A program made the translations under genes and the position numbers. Below, in pieces: positions 22,868-32,559 of a DNA stretch of 64,000 nucleotides (the stretch's first letter is position 1; the number at the start of each line of letters is the position of its first letter). The notes beneath the pieces are model-generated. The model had not been told where the DNA came from. It searched no databases and was given only the letters and a program-made list of their open reading frames with translations. The DNA comes from Acanthosepion lycidas (Eukaryota; Mollusca; Cephalopoda; Sepiida; Sepiidae), in the NCBI GenBank assembly GCA_963932145.1, contig OZ010586.1:54390943-54454942 (forward strand), given 5' to 3'.

Positions 22868-24122
22868 TTATTTATTATACAAAAAGTACAAATGTGGCAC
22901 AAGGCCAAAAATTGGGGAAAGGGGGCAAGGATGGTCATCTTCTGTCTTAACTTTTAAACTTAGCTAGCCGCAATCACTGACCCAAACATACAAACAATGT
23001 TCCTTTCACCAAAACGACACATCCATTACATACCATTCTTACTACATCCACCAAAATTCCTCAGAGACTCTATGAAATTCTAACTAGTCCCCATATATAC
23101 AAATCATTGTCTGTGGGGGGAGGGGAATAAAATAACAACTAAAAACCCCAATGAAAATTTACAATGAATACAAAACTATATACAAGAAACTAAACAAAAC
23201 TTTTTTTTTGTTAGTAGTAAAACCCCCCACAGCCCTAACTGTGGTAGAAACATCAGTTAACTGGACGAAATCAATGCGGGGCTTGAAAAAAAATATATAA
23301 AACATTCATACAATCCATGCACTCGCTACAAACACACACTCAATCAGACACAACGACAAATACGAAAGACACACTCGAAACGAAAGGCGCCTAACGATGG
23401 GAGGGATGGGGAATTAAACAAAAGAAAAAAAAATCGGGTCAGAAATAAAAGGGGGTCCAATGAGCATACATACCGTAGCTAAGTTAAAACGGAAAAAAAA
23501 AGAAAAAAAGTAACTAAAACAAGACTGACCTAAACTAACCTATACAAGGGAGGGGTTACCAATGTTCACCCCAGTAATCCCAAAATCCTTAATGCCTAAC
23601 CGGCATCAAACAGCCACTCCAAGTCAGCACCTTTCACTCTGCAGAGACGCGCAAGAGTCACCCACCTTTCGCTAAATTCCAATGGATGGAGTCGCTTCCT
23701 TTCCGTCCTGATCTTGACTTTAAGCTGATGCTTAAAGAACAAGATCAGTTGGGAAGAGGTAAACTTCTCGTCCCCATGAAATTCCTTCTGTCGCGTCGTC
23801 CATATCACGACTCGCATAACACCCAGTAAGCAAAGGAACACGTAGTGCTCAGCCTTAGTCAACGGCGGTACTATATTGCTACAGACGGAACTGGCCTCGA
23901 GGACAAAGAACTTTCCGCGCAGCATGCGAACCATGAGATCTTCAACGAACTTGCACAACGGAACTACGACACTACATTGAAAGAAGGCGTGACCAATGGT
24001 CTCCACCTCCCCACTGCAGCGCACGCAGTTTGGCGACTTTGCCAAACCCGCTGCGCGAAGTCTTTTGGCGACCCAGAGGGCCCCTCGAATCACCAGCCAG
24101 GTGAGTGATGCCTCGGGGTTGG
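22868..24122 (-). mobile_element. Tx1-like LINE, copy C, 5'-truncated
   Basis: This 1.26-kb 3' fragment holds the 3' UTR and the last part of ORF2. It stops abruptly upstream of the C-terminal zinc finger, as 5'-truncated LINE insertions do, and is bracketed by a perfect 15-bp target duplication. It is inserted exactly where copy B's 5' end meets the repeated target. Confidence 0.92.
23596..24122 (-). pseudogene. Tx1-like LINE ORF2, C-terminal fragment, copy C
   Basis: The frame is open to the natural C-terminus (ADLEWLFDAG). It contains the zinc finger CVRCSGEVETIGHAFFQC and the end of the protein without the nonsense codon seen in copy B. It is truncated on the N-terminal side by the insertion itself; the first residues of the open frame come from flanking DNA. 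It encodes neither endonuclease nor RT. Confidence 0.88.
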
Positions 24123-24137
24123 TCTGTTTCCTGGTCA
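24123..24137. repeat. Target-site duplication of Tx1 copy C, right
   Basis: TCTGTTTCCTGGTCA, identical to 22853-22867. It joins the array to the flank AGCAAGCCAGCTGATTTTAC, so this is probably closest to the original target. Confidence 0.9.
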
Positions 24138-24420
24138 AGCAAGCCAGCTGATTTTACCTTATTTTATAGGAGAGTGTCTAATACACCAGTTACGTTGGTC
24201 CATTTTGCTAGAATGGACCTGCCCAATACATTTACATGAGGGGTCTTTATTCACCCATATATTTCTCCATAAATGACTCAAGTCAGTTTTTTAGCTTTGG
24301 CTACACTTTGCCTACTTGTTTGTTAAACCACTGGCAAGCTAACCAATATTCTACAAACTCCTTAGGTCTTAGTGGCTTTATTGCCTTGCATGTGGGTGAA
24401 ATCAATTAAAAAAACAAAAA
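24138..24420 (+). repeat. Right flank of the Tx1 array, ending in the jockey-like LINE tail
   Basis: From about 24335 the sequence ends with the tail seen on other copies of the jockey/CR1-like LINE (TTAGTGGCTTTATTGCCTTG, then GGGTGAAATCAATTAAAA). The part just right of the array (GTGTCTAATACACCAGTTACG) is not recognisable LINE coding sequence and may be another repeat that carried the target site. Confidence 0.6.
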
Positions 24421-25390
24421 CTACCTCTGTGTTAAAAAATTAATTTCTATGATATTTTAAACTAAATTAATATTTGTTTCAAATCAGATTAATTAAACTT
24501 TAAATCCTCTTTCCTCTGTTCCTCAAATAAAGTTTCAGAAAAGTATATTTTATTTTTTTAAATATTCTTTAATAAAGAGAATAACATTTTACTAATATTT
24601 TAAATCATTTTAAACTTTGCATAGTACTTTTGAATTCTAAAGATTTAAACTAGATTTCCAGTAATTAATTATATAATCTATAATGTTAGATATTTCAAAA
24701 TATACAGTGAAGTAGCAAAGAAAATCAATAACAAATATAGAAATAAAATATTAGATCTTTAATGAGAAATTAATTACTTTGATAATATTCCTATCTATCA
24801 TATTTTGAAATATTTAAACCAATGTCTGTTGATATTATTTGGCCAACAATCAGACAATATTCTTTTTTATGCAGTTAATATTTACTTCTGATGACGCTTT
24901 CATCAAACCAAACAATTTGTGTTGATATTTTTTTATTTTGTTTATTTGAAAACACAAAATTTTAAATTGATTTAAGAAAAATCTATAATCTATTCCTATT
25001 CATGAATATATTCGTTCTGGCAATTCATGCTCAAATAGTAATTTTCAATTTGATTTTAAGAATATATTTTACATAATTTTAAGTATATATCTGACTTTTG
25101 TTTAACAATATGTTTATTAAAGTTTTAAAGATATCAATATTCAGTACTTTGAAAAAGTTCAACTCTATATTCTTTGAAAAGAGCAATTTTTTTTTCCATT
25201 TTCCGTATTTACTTTGTCAAATTTTATCTTACAAATCAATATTTTAACAATAAAATTGGAATTAGCCATCCAATGATGGTATAATTTCCCAATTATATCA
25301 TATGAATTCCAACTCACTTGTTTTTATTTGAAACAATTAGAATAACTTATTTGGAGGTGTGAGATTTTATGCAACTCTAGGGTTATTCAT
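24421..25390. other. AT-rich DNA without a recognised gene
   Basis: Very AT-rich with no open frame of interest and no repeat family recognised. Confidence 0.45.
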
Positions 25391-25392
25391 CA

Positions 25393-25812
25393 TATATTTT
25401 TTTAAAGCAACACACCCCAAGCAAGGTGGGAGTGCCACTAGTACACAATGGGTTACAAAGGATTGAGAACAAGAGTAAAGAGTTATGTTTGAGGAAATGA
25501 TACAGAGAAGGACAGAGAACAAGATCAAGGTATCAGATGTCAATTGACATTACACTTGAATATTTGAAGATTATAGTTATTGGGGAAGCAAGCAAGGAGA
25601 AGGAAGGTGATTGAAGAAGCTGTTTGAGTAGAAGAGATGGTTACATTTAACCATTTTGACAGTGAAAGGGTGGGACCAAGATGCCAGCCTAGTAGCTCCC
25701 TTAAAATCATGCAGTCAGGGAACCAGTGAAAGTAGCTCATCAGAACAGTTGCCATGAAAATACTTATAGAAGAGACAGAGGGAAGCAATGGCATGTCTGT
25801 GAGAAAGTGTTT
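25393..25812 (-). repeat. Jockey/CR1-like LINE 3' fragment
   Basis: Minus-strand reading gives SSISIFMATVLMSYFHW, then LGWHLGPTLSLSKWLNVTIS, and ends ACFPNNYNLQIFKCNVN, parallel to the C-terminus seen at 46.7 and 54.4 kb. The tail CACCTTGCTTGGGGTG lies at the plus-strand left end. Frames are shifted. Confidence 0.8.
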
Positions 25813-25817
25813 TGCTA

Positions 25818-26017
25818 TGGGGTGAAATATTTATTTTTTCAATAAAAAAGAAAGAAATGTTCAAAAATTAATATAATCTGATTTTCTAGAATTTATTTTA
25901 TATTCTATCTCTCACTTTCAAGACAAACTTACCCTGAAAATTATAGACCATTCCCATTTTTGTAAGGTGACAAACTTAGAAAATCAGCAGGAGATGAAAT
26001 ACTTATTTTCACCACTG
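25818..26017 (-). mobile_element. Tc1-like transposon end
   Basis: On the minus strand it starts CAGTGGTGAAAATAAGTATT directly after a TA and continues with TTTTCAGGGTAAGTTTGTC and TCTAGAAAATCAGATTATAT. The same sequence is found in opposite orientation at 35713-35920. CAGTGGGG plus an A-rich run is the terminal type of a Tc1 lineage best known from fish; the lineage call is from memory. There is no transposase next to it. Confidence 0.62.
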
Positions 26018-26059
26018 TATAAAGATTGATATAGGCCGTAAGAACAATATAAGTATAGC

Positions 26060-27430
26060 TGTGGAGAGTTGGGAAGACAATGTTAGAAACTGTGAAGAGG
26101 TTGAACAAAGAACCTAGAACAAAATGAAATTAAAAACATTGGCAAGATAAGAAACAGAAAAAATGTTTTAAAAATGTCACAAAAACAGGCTCAAGTAAAT
26201 TAAAATAGAAATAAGCAAGACAAGTTAACCAACAGGAAAATGTTTGAAGAAGATGATGTTGCAAATGTAAACATAGAAAAAATGCAGAATATTCAGAATA
26301 TTAGTTACCAAACTACCAATTTAAAGTAAGTATAACAAAAAGAAATGTGCCCATTGGGAAAAGCAGAACAGAAAACTAATTTCTCAACAGTAACTTTTAT
26401 CAATGAATGTAGACCTACAATGTATGAACTTGATGGTCAGTTTAGAATTTGTGCCTTTTATAGAAATAGTCAACCAACATGATGTGAAAAGTAGATGATT
26501 ATTTTGGGCTTAGTATTATAGGAAGCAAAATTACAGGCTCCTCCAAAGTTAATGATGGTATCAAGGTAATTAGAGAATTATTGTTCTTGGAGAAGATATC
26601 CTTTCTTTAGTGGTACAGATCACAACCAATTGAAATTTAAACTAAACAGTACAAGACATTACTTATTCAGATTCTGCAAAGCTTACCTTGTGAAAAAAGA
26701 TTTTAAAGATGCTAAATTAATGGAACGGTTCCTAATCTCTCCTAATATTAAACTAAAAGAATATTTTGGCCAATCATTAAGAGATGAATTTAGCAATTAA
26801 AAAAATATTGAAGCAAAGAAGATTTCAGCAAAGTAATAAAAACTGTTGTAAGTAATGTTGAATTCAAAACAGTAGAAAAGTTCATAAAATCTGTGGAAGA
26901 AAGACTAATAAAGAGTATAGAATGTCAAGGAGTCCATATCAGAATAATACAGAAATAACATTGGGAGAAAATTGGCTGAATATGAACAAAAAATAAATTC
27001 AGTAAATACACAAAAATAGAAAAGGACATAGGAATAGACAAGGATATTTGTCTCACCAAAGTTATTTAACCTTTACAGTAAGGTGATCCTGAGAGAATTA
27101 GAAGTCCAACCAGGATTAATTATTAGCAGTTACACTCTTAACGACATAAGATATGCAGATGTCGTAGTTCTGAAAAACTACAGGATCTCCTATAGAAGGT
27201 AGGAAAAGAAAATGAGAAGAAAAAGTTAACATTAATTGCAAGAAAATAGAATGTATGGTTGTCAGCAAATAGAACCATCCAATATGTAAACTATGAATTA
27301 GAGGTAACAAAATCAAGCAAGTATCTAGGAAGTGTCTTAAGAGAGGACACAAAATCTGAAAGTGCATTGGAATAATGAAAGATGACTTCCAAAAGCTAAG
27401 CAAAGTATTAAGGAATATAAACATTTTGTT
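26060..27430 (+). pseudogene. RTE-like LINE relic (endonuclease end to reverse transcriptase)
   Basis: Heavily decayed but readable in shifting frames. GTDHNQLKFKLNSTRHYLFRF near 26620 is the SDH end of an APE endonuclease. Near 27030-27190 there are pieces of RQGC-L, ILRELEVQPGLIISSYTLND and an IRYAD motif-C remnant whose second Asp is degraded. KYLGSVLREDTKSE near 27320-27360 and AFQKLSKVLRNINI-like text near 27390-27420 are RT C-terminal landmarks. The 5' part matches 3390-3690. Stops and frameshifts are frequent, so this is old. RTE-like is my best guess among LINE clades. Confidence 0.7.
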
Positions 27431-27439
27431 AAAATTTTT

Positions 27440-28235
27440 GTTCATGCCCAATTAAGTCAGTGAGATTTTGTTATATTCTTTGAGTCTCAATGCATTCTCT
27501 ATCATCTTAAGGTCTCATATTCCAATTAATAAAAAAAGGAAGAGTTCAATTTGTATCTAAATGATCTATGTTTGAACTGAGTTGGCAGCTGTCATTTGAA
27601 CTGAACCCACTTCAGCTAGATTTCTCATGCCCTAAATATTCTGATGCTAGTAGCTTCATTCTCTTTGTGTCTGTTAAATTCCATCACTCTGTTAATTTCT
27701 GCTCTATTTTGTTCCTTTATTCCAGTTTATTGTCTCTTCCATCAATAAAAAGACTTTTTTTAGACAATTGTTTTCTAATGTTACATCATTGTTTTAAGAT
27801 AAGTAATAATCCAAAATGAACTTGATTCACTAATTTCTGTTATTTTCTTCTAAAATAGATTTATGGTTCAAATCCATAAGATTAATAAAACATGTTTATA
27901 TTGGTCTGGAAATATTCAAATTGATCCTGAGATCTAAGAGTTTTATATAGAGTTTCTCTGAATATAATGTTAGAGACATCAAAACAGAAGTAAGCAATAA
28001 TATGTAAATTAAGTAAATAAATGAGTAAACAGATTGTGGAAACATTTCTTAACAAGTTTGTATAAGAGATAAAACATTTGAAACATTCAGATTAATGCTT
28101 TGCTATTTTGCGACTAAACAAAATGTAGGACACTTGACAATAAAATTCTTGCCCAATTAATAATGTTTAATGTTATTATCAAGCCTCTAATTACTTTGAT
28201 AAATTTAGCATTGGTATTTATTTTAAATAAGTTAC
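27440..28235. other. AT-rich DNA without a recognised gene
   Basis: Short shadow frames only. Confidence 0.4.
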
Positions 28236-28495
28236 ACAAAATCACTACAAATATTTTCATGGCAACTCTTCTGACAAGCTTTTTTACATGGTGTCCCAGC
28301 AATGTGAATTTAAGCATGTTACTAGATTGGCATCTAGGTCCCACCCTTTTACTGTTGAAATAGTTAAATACAACTACCACTTCTACTCCAACAGATTCTT
28401 TTCTTGCACTTCCTGCCTGTTGAATAACATTCTGTTTACCTGCTTCCCTGAATACTAGTGGCATTCCCACCTTGCTTGGGGTGAAATTAAAAAAA
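28236..28495 (+). repeat. Jockey/CR1-like LINE 3' fragment
   Basis: It contains the stretch ACTAGATTGGCATCTAGGTC, then CCCACCCTTTTACTGTTGAA, and the tail TGCTTGGGGTGAAATTAAAA, all shared with the copies at 25.4 and 46.0 kb. The coding frame is broken. Confidence 0.8.
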
Positions 28496-28499
28496 TAAA

Positions 28500-29111
28500 G
28501 TAGTATTTTTCAAATCAAAATTATTGTCACTCATTATGGTGAGCAATTAATAAATTGAGAGGAGTATAATATGTGAGTTTTCACTTATATCTATCATTTA
28601 TTTTGTGGGGGGTGTCAGGTTTTATTATGCAAACAAACTAAATTTTTTACAGATGAATAAAACCCAATGATATAGGCTATAGAAGCATATATTTGTTTAA
28701 CACAATATCCAATAAAACAGAATAAATTATTATTCTACATATAGGCTCCTTGATATTCTGTAATTTTTCAAAAAGTAATTGTTAACTTATCTGATGTTTT
28801 TACTTGACTATTACGTGCAGCAAATTTCATTGATACTCCAAGATCTTCTTTGGTTATTGTTTTCCATTCTTATATGCATTCTTACGAGAAACAAAGACAA
28901 GGAAACAGGTCTGAATGAATCAATGTATAATGGCACAAACAGCATTGGCCAGAATGTACAATGACTAATACATTGTGATGAAAAAAATAAAATATAATAT
29001 CAAAAAAATTTATTTTGGAAAATCTTCAAAAAAAGAGTATAAAAGTCTCTAAATTCAGATAGACAACAAAGTCAAAGGAACTAGTCTGAATAAATCCATG
29101 TATAATAGTGA
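28500..29111. other. AT-rich DNA with a weak local duplication
   Basis: GTCTGAATGAATCAATGTATAATGG (28910) and GTCTGAATAAATCCATGTATAATAG (29083) are two diverged copies of one segment. A third relative (TTGAATGAATCAAAGACTG) lies just past the gypsy element at 31940. No gene. Confidence 0.4.
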
Positions 29112-29324
29112 TGTGGGACCACAGAAGGAAAACCTGGAACACGGATTAGATGTAAGAAAGATGTATTAACAACAGGTTACAGAGATAGTGTAAGTGGAGC
29201 TTACTATATGTTAGTGTCCAATACTGGTAGTCGTACACGGCTCTCACTCTCTCTGTCTAGAGTGTTGTGTCGCATACTTAATATAGACCTGGAAGAGTCT
29301 ATTGTGTAGGTAGTTCCGGTCTCA
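29112..29324 (-). repeat. 3' LTR of the minus-strand gypsy element
   Basis: 213 bp. On the minus strand it starts TGAGACCGGAACTACCTACA directly after a polypurine tract and ends GTGGTCCCACA, so it is bounded by TG and CA. The inner 147 bp match 31768-31914 at about 95 percent by eye. Confidence 0.82.
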
Positions 29325-29479
29325 CAATACCCCACTTCCAAGAGTTTTCTTTTTGAAAAGGAGAGAAGAAATAAAACTGTTAATACTTTTTCCTCTTGGG
29401 ATTTACGTCGAGCGGTTGAGTAAATTTCCTTTTCATTCCTGAGCGCCACACTTCAGGAGAGACTTGGGGCATGTTGTGA

Positions 29480-30556
29480 TCAAAAATTGTCGATCGGCTC
29501 TTCACAGTTATTTTGTAGTGATACCTCCAATGCCTTCACACGGCATTTTATGAGCTGGTTCCAATGGCGTTTGTGAGTGTTTTTCGGTCTTTGGACAATA
29601 TAGACCAGTTTGCCAATTCTTTGTTTTATGGTGCCTACTTCCCAGAATGTTATGTTGTTTTTGTAAGCCTTGAAAAAGACTTTATCGCCAGGATGGAAAT
29701 ATTTCTTATGAGGCGATACGTTTTTTTTTAACTTTGCTTGCCGTGGAATAAGTTTGTCGAAGACAGACTTGATTTTCCTTGCGAACATTGTTTCTGCAGC
29801 CGAGCTTCTCATGGGCGTGTTCGGATTAGGGGTTATCCGATACACCTGCAGAAACTGTTGCAATGCTCTATTTGTCGGTGTGCCTAGTGCCTTTTTTAAA
29901 GTGTCCACGAACCTTTCGGCCTGGCCATTCGACCTAGGGTGGTACTGAGGCGTTGTAATGTGGTCCACCTGATATGACTTGCAAAAGTCTCTAAATTCAC
30001 TTGATGTGAATTGAGTGCCATTATCTGTAACTACACAATCTACCACACCAAAACACATGAATAGCTTGTGTAGAAATCCGATCGTGCAGTTTGTGGTTGG
30101 TCTTTTGCATTGTAGGACCTCAGGCCATTTTGAGTGGCTATCCACAACAATGAGGTAGTACACTTTGTCTATAGGTCCTGCAAAATCGATATGAATTCTT
30201 TGCCATGGATGGTCTGTGTTTGAGTCACACTTTACAGATATTACTCTTTGACAGTCCTCTGCCAGTTTTTGGAGAGTCAATCCTTGTTCATTCTCAAGCT
30301 TGGTCAGTACCCGTCGGCTGACTTCGACATCTTCTGCTGATACTAGACCTTGTGTGAAAATTAAGCACTTGAAATCATCGGCAGTCAGTTCGGCTAGTTT
30401 AAAATCATTACAGAGCTTGCTTACCAATGCTGCAAACATTAGAAAATCTTGCTGGTTGTCTTTGACTGTGTTCAGGCATTTCCAACGTTTGTGGAACAAG
30501 GTTGTGTTAGGCCGGAATTGTTCCGATAGGAGCTTAATAGTCTCTGAAAAATCCAA
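29480..30556 (-). pseudogene. In-frame Gag-integrase fusion ORF of a gypsy element
   Basis: A 358-codon open frame. Residues 1 to about 112 are the Gag capsid region (LFHKRWKCLNT, FKLAELTADDFKCLIFTQGL, LTLQKLAEDCQRVISVKCDS). From about 115 it becomes a Ty3/gypsy integrase core: HPWQRIHIDFAG with D124, VVTDNGTQF with D178 and HPRSNGQAERFV with E214 form the DDE triad. The integrase C-terminal region follows (HPGDKVFFKAY, RIGKLVYIVQ, RHWNQLIKCR). The zinc knuckles, protease, RT, RNase H and HHCC domain that should lie between are gone, about 2.5 kb. A frameshift near 30590 separates it from the gag N-terminus. It is most likely a deletion product; the open frame is notable but does not prove function. 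Confidence 0.88.
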
Positions 30557-30599
30557 GTCAGTGGTTTTCTTGGGTAGTATGAAGTCTACGTAGTTCCCA

Positions 30600-31036
30600 G
30601 TTTTCTCAATAGTAGACGTACCTTTTTTTTACTGGGCCATTGTTCACAGTCTATGTTGAAAATATCTTTGTAGTGCCTGTAAAAAGCCTCGAACGTTTTG
30701 TCGTTCTCTGGTACGTATTCAAAGGTTTCCATTGAATTGTAGATTGTACTCTGGGAGAATATTGTATCTTTTTCAGCCTTTTAATGCATTTACGAGTAAT
30801 TTAAGTTGTTTCTGTTGTAGTTCAGCATTCTGAAGCATAATTTGTTGGAATTCCATTTGTTGTTTATGTAATTCCAAAAATAGTTGTTGTTGTCTTTCTT
30901 CTGATTTTTGTTGCTGATCCAAATTTACTTTTAGCATTTGGACGATTACTTTTTGAAAATCTTCCATATTTAGACAAACAAAAATGACAGCGATTTTTTT
31001 TTTTTTTTTTTTTTTGCTTTGAAACCCATGTACCAA
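30600..31036 (-). pseudogene. Gag N-terminal part of the minus-strand gypsy element
   Basis: The frame at 30773-31036 contains a Gln-rich coiled coil (QQQKSEERQQQLFLELHKQQ) typical of the N-terminus of this group's Gag. After a stop, TFEYVPENDKTFEAFYRHYK, IFNIDCEQWP and VRLLLRKLG follow, and the reading then shifts into the fusion ORF near 30590. The start (probably MEDFQK) lies about 70 bp downstream of a run of over 20 T (A on the coding strand) that is not part of the protein. Confidence 0.78.
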
Positions 31037-31539
31037 GGGGAGGTACAGACAGACAATTAGTTCAACTAAACTATTAGTTCAACTAAACTAATTATGTGTT
31101 TAGCTTTTTTGCAATTCTGTGATTCCGTTAATTTTAACGTAATTGTATCAGTTTTCACCACACTTATGTATTTTTTTTTTTTATAGAGGTACAAAAAGAG
31201 AAAACTCACCTCAGTGAATTTGAGGGGAGAATAATTTTATGCACAAGTTCAACACAGTTACATAAAAATTTTTTAGATAGTTTTTTTTCGAAAACATGAG
31301 TACAATGGTAGTACTTCTGCTCTTGTGTTGTCAGCATGTTTTACGAACAAACTTTTTTTTGTTTCTTTTTCCCCGTGTGTGAGTGTGTAAGAAATCGTTC
31401 TTGTATTGTTATGGACAGACTTTAATATTCCATAGATGTCGAATCGCTAGTTCGTCACTGATGTTTGGTATTGGAATATATATTTTTTTATATGTAGACG
31501 CTGGGTGTTGCGTTTAAATCGCTAATGTAGTAATACCAG

Positions 31540-31767
31540 CTTAATTTCTCATTCAACACTGCTGTGGGAATGCATGGAGTTTGTGTATTTTTCCGAGTAC
31601 TCTGTCGCTATTGATATGGTGAGAACGAAATTCTCAAATCTTTCTGTTGCCACTGATGTGGGACTGGATTGCGGTTTTCGACGTGAATACATTTCTCGAA
31701 TTCTTTGTCGACACAGATGTGGAACTGGTAAGGTATTGAGGTTTTGGTGTAAGTGCGTTTCTCGAAT
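31540..31767 (-). repeat. Leader of the minus-strand gypsy element with repeated PBS-like motif
   Basis: On the minus strand the block CCACATC-GTGNCGACANAGA followed by ATTCGAGAAAT is present about three times, at about 31705, 31643 and 31601. Each copy begins with the LTR-end word CCACA and continues with a TGGCGACA-type primer-binding-site-like word. The first copy and the end of the 5' LTR are missing, so the partial LTR runs straight into this array. Confidence 0.65.
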
Positions 31768-31914
31768 ACAGAGATAGTGTAAGCAGAGCTTACTATATGT
31801 TAGTGTCCAATACTGGTAGTCGTACGCGGCTCTCACTCTCTCTGTCTCTAGAGTGTTGTGTCTCATACTTAATATAGCCTGGAAGAGTCTATTGTGTAGG
31901 TAGTTCCGGTCTCA
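31768..31914 (-). repeat. Partial 5' LTR of the minus-strand gypsy element
   Basis: It matches 29182-29324, starting with TGAGACCGGAACTACCTACA on the minus strand. About 70 bp at its downstream end, including the terminal CCCACA, are lost. Confidence 0.8.
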
Positions 31915-32555
31915 ATAAATAGTAAAAACAACTCAAATTTGAATGAATCAAAGACTGACAAATGTGGACATTTCAATGATTGTAATCTGCTTCTACAACT
32001 TCCTACCCCACAAAAAACAGAAATTTCAGGAAAATACTCAGTGATTCTTATTACTGTTTAAATTTTTTGATCTAGTCAGTAATAATATGCATTAAGCAAA
32101 ATACAGTTTTAATTTATTTTTTATTTCCAGAGCCAATTATTAAAAAAATAATAATTTCACAAGATTGAGAATAAAAGATTAAAGCAGCACAAAGATGGAT
32201 TCATTAATCCAAAGGAATCCATTATATCTTAAATTCAGAATAAACTCTGAAAATACCATTATAGCTGTTGTGACAAGCATTGAACAAAAATTAGAATCTT
32301 AAAAATTGACAAAAATATTTAATCTTTTGCAGGTAAAAAATGATATCAGTCTTCAAAAACAAATTTAGATTGAAGTCTTATTGCATCATTTTTTTCTACT
32401 AATTTTAATTTGGAACTTAAAAAATTATGAAAAAATAAATATTTTTAAAGACATTTCTTGTTGTTTTCATTATCACTTTGACCATTGCTGGTTGTTGCCA
32501 TCAACTGACATGCATGTTCCTGACGCTCTCTTTACACTGGGCTCTGCTGACTGCC
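31915..32555. other. AT-rich DNA without a recognised gene
   Basis: No domain or family recognised. Confidence 0.4.
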
Positions 32556-32559
32556 AAAT

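Larger units (their letters stand above)
29112..31914 (-). mobile_element. Ty3/gypsy element, internally deleted, minus strand
   Basis: Minus-strand order: partial 5' LTR (31768-31914), repeated leader (about 31540-31767), gag N-terminus (30600-31036), Gag-integrase fusion (29480-30556), polypurine tract (GGAAGTGGGGTATTG ending at 29325) and 3' LTR (29112-29324). Protease, RT and RNase H are absent. No matching target duplication is visible: the flanks are AGTGA and ATAAA. It is a different family from the element at 38450, although the Gag proteins are related. Confidence 0.88.

Noticed and set aside
29112-31914. Target-site duplication for the minus-strand gypsy element
   Set aside because: ATAATAGTGA on the left and ATAAATAGTA on the right look alike but are not identical and do not start at the LTR edges, so I do not count them as a duplication.
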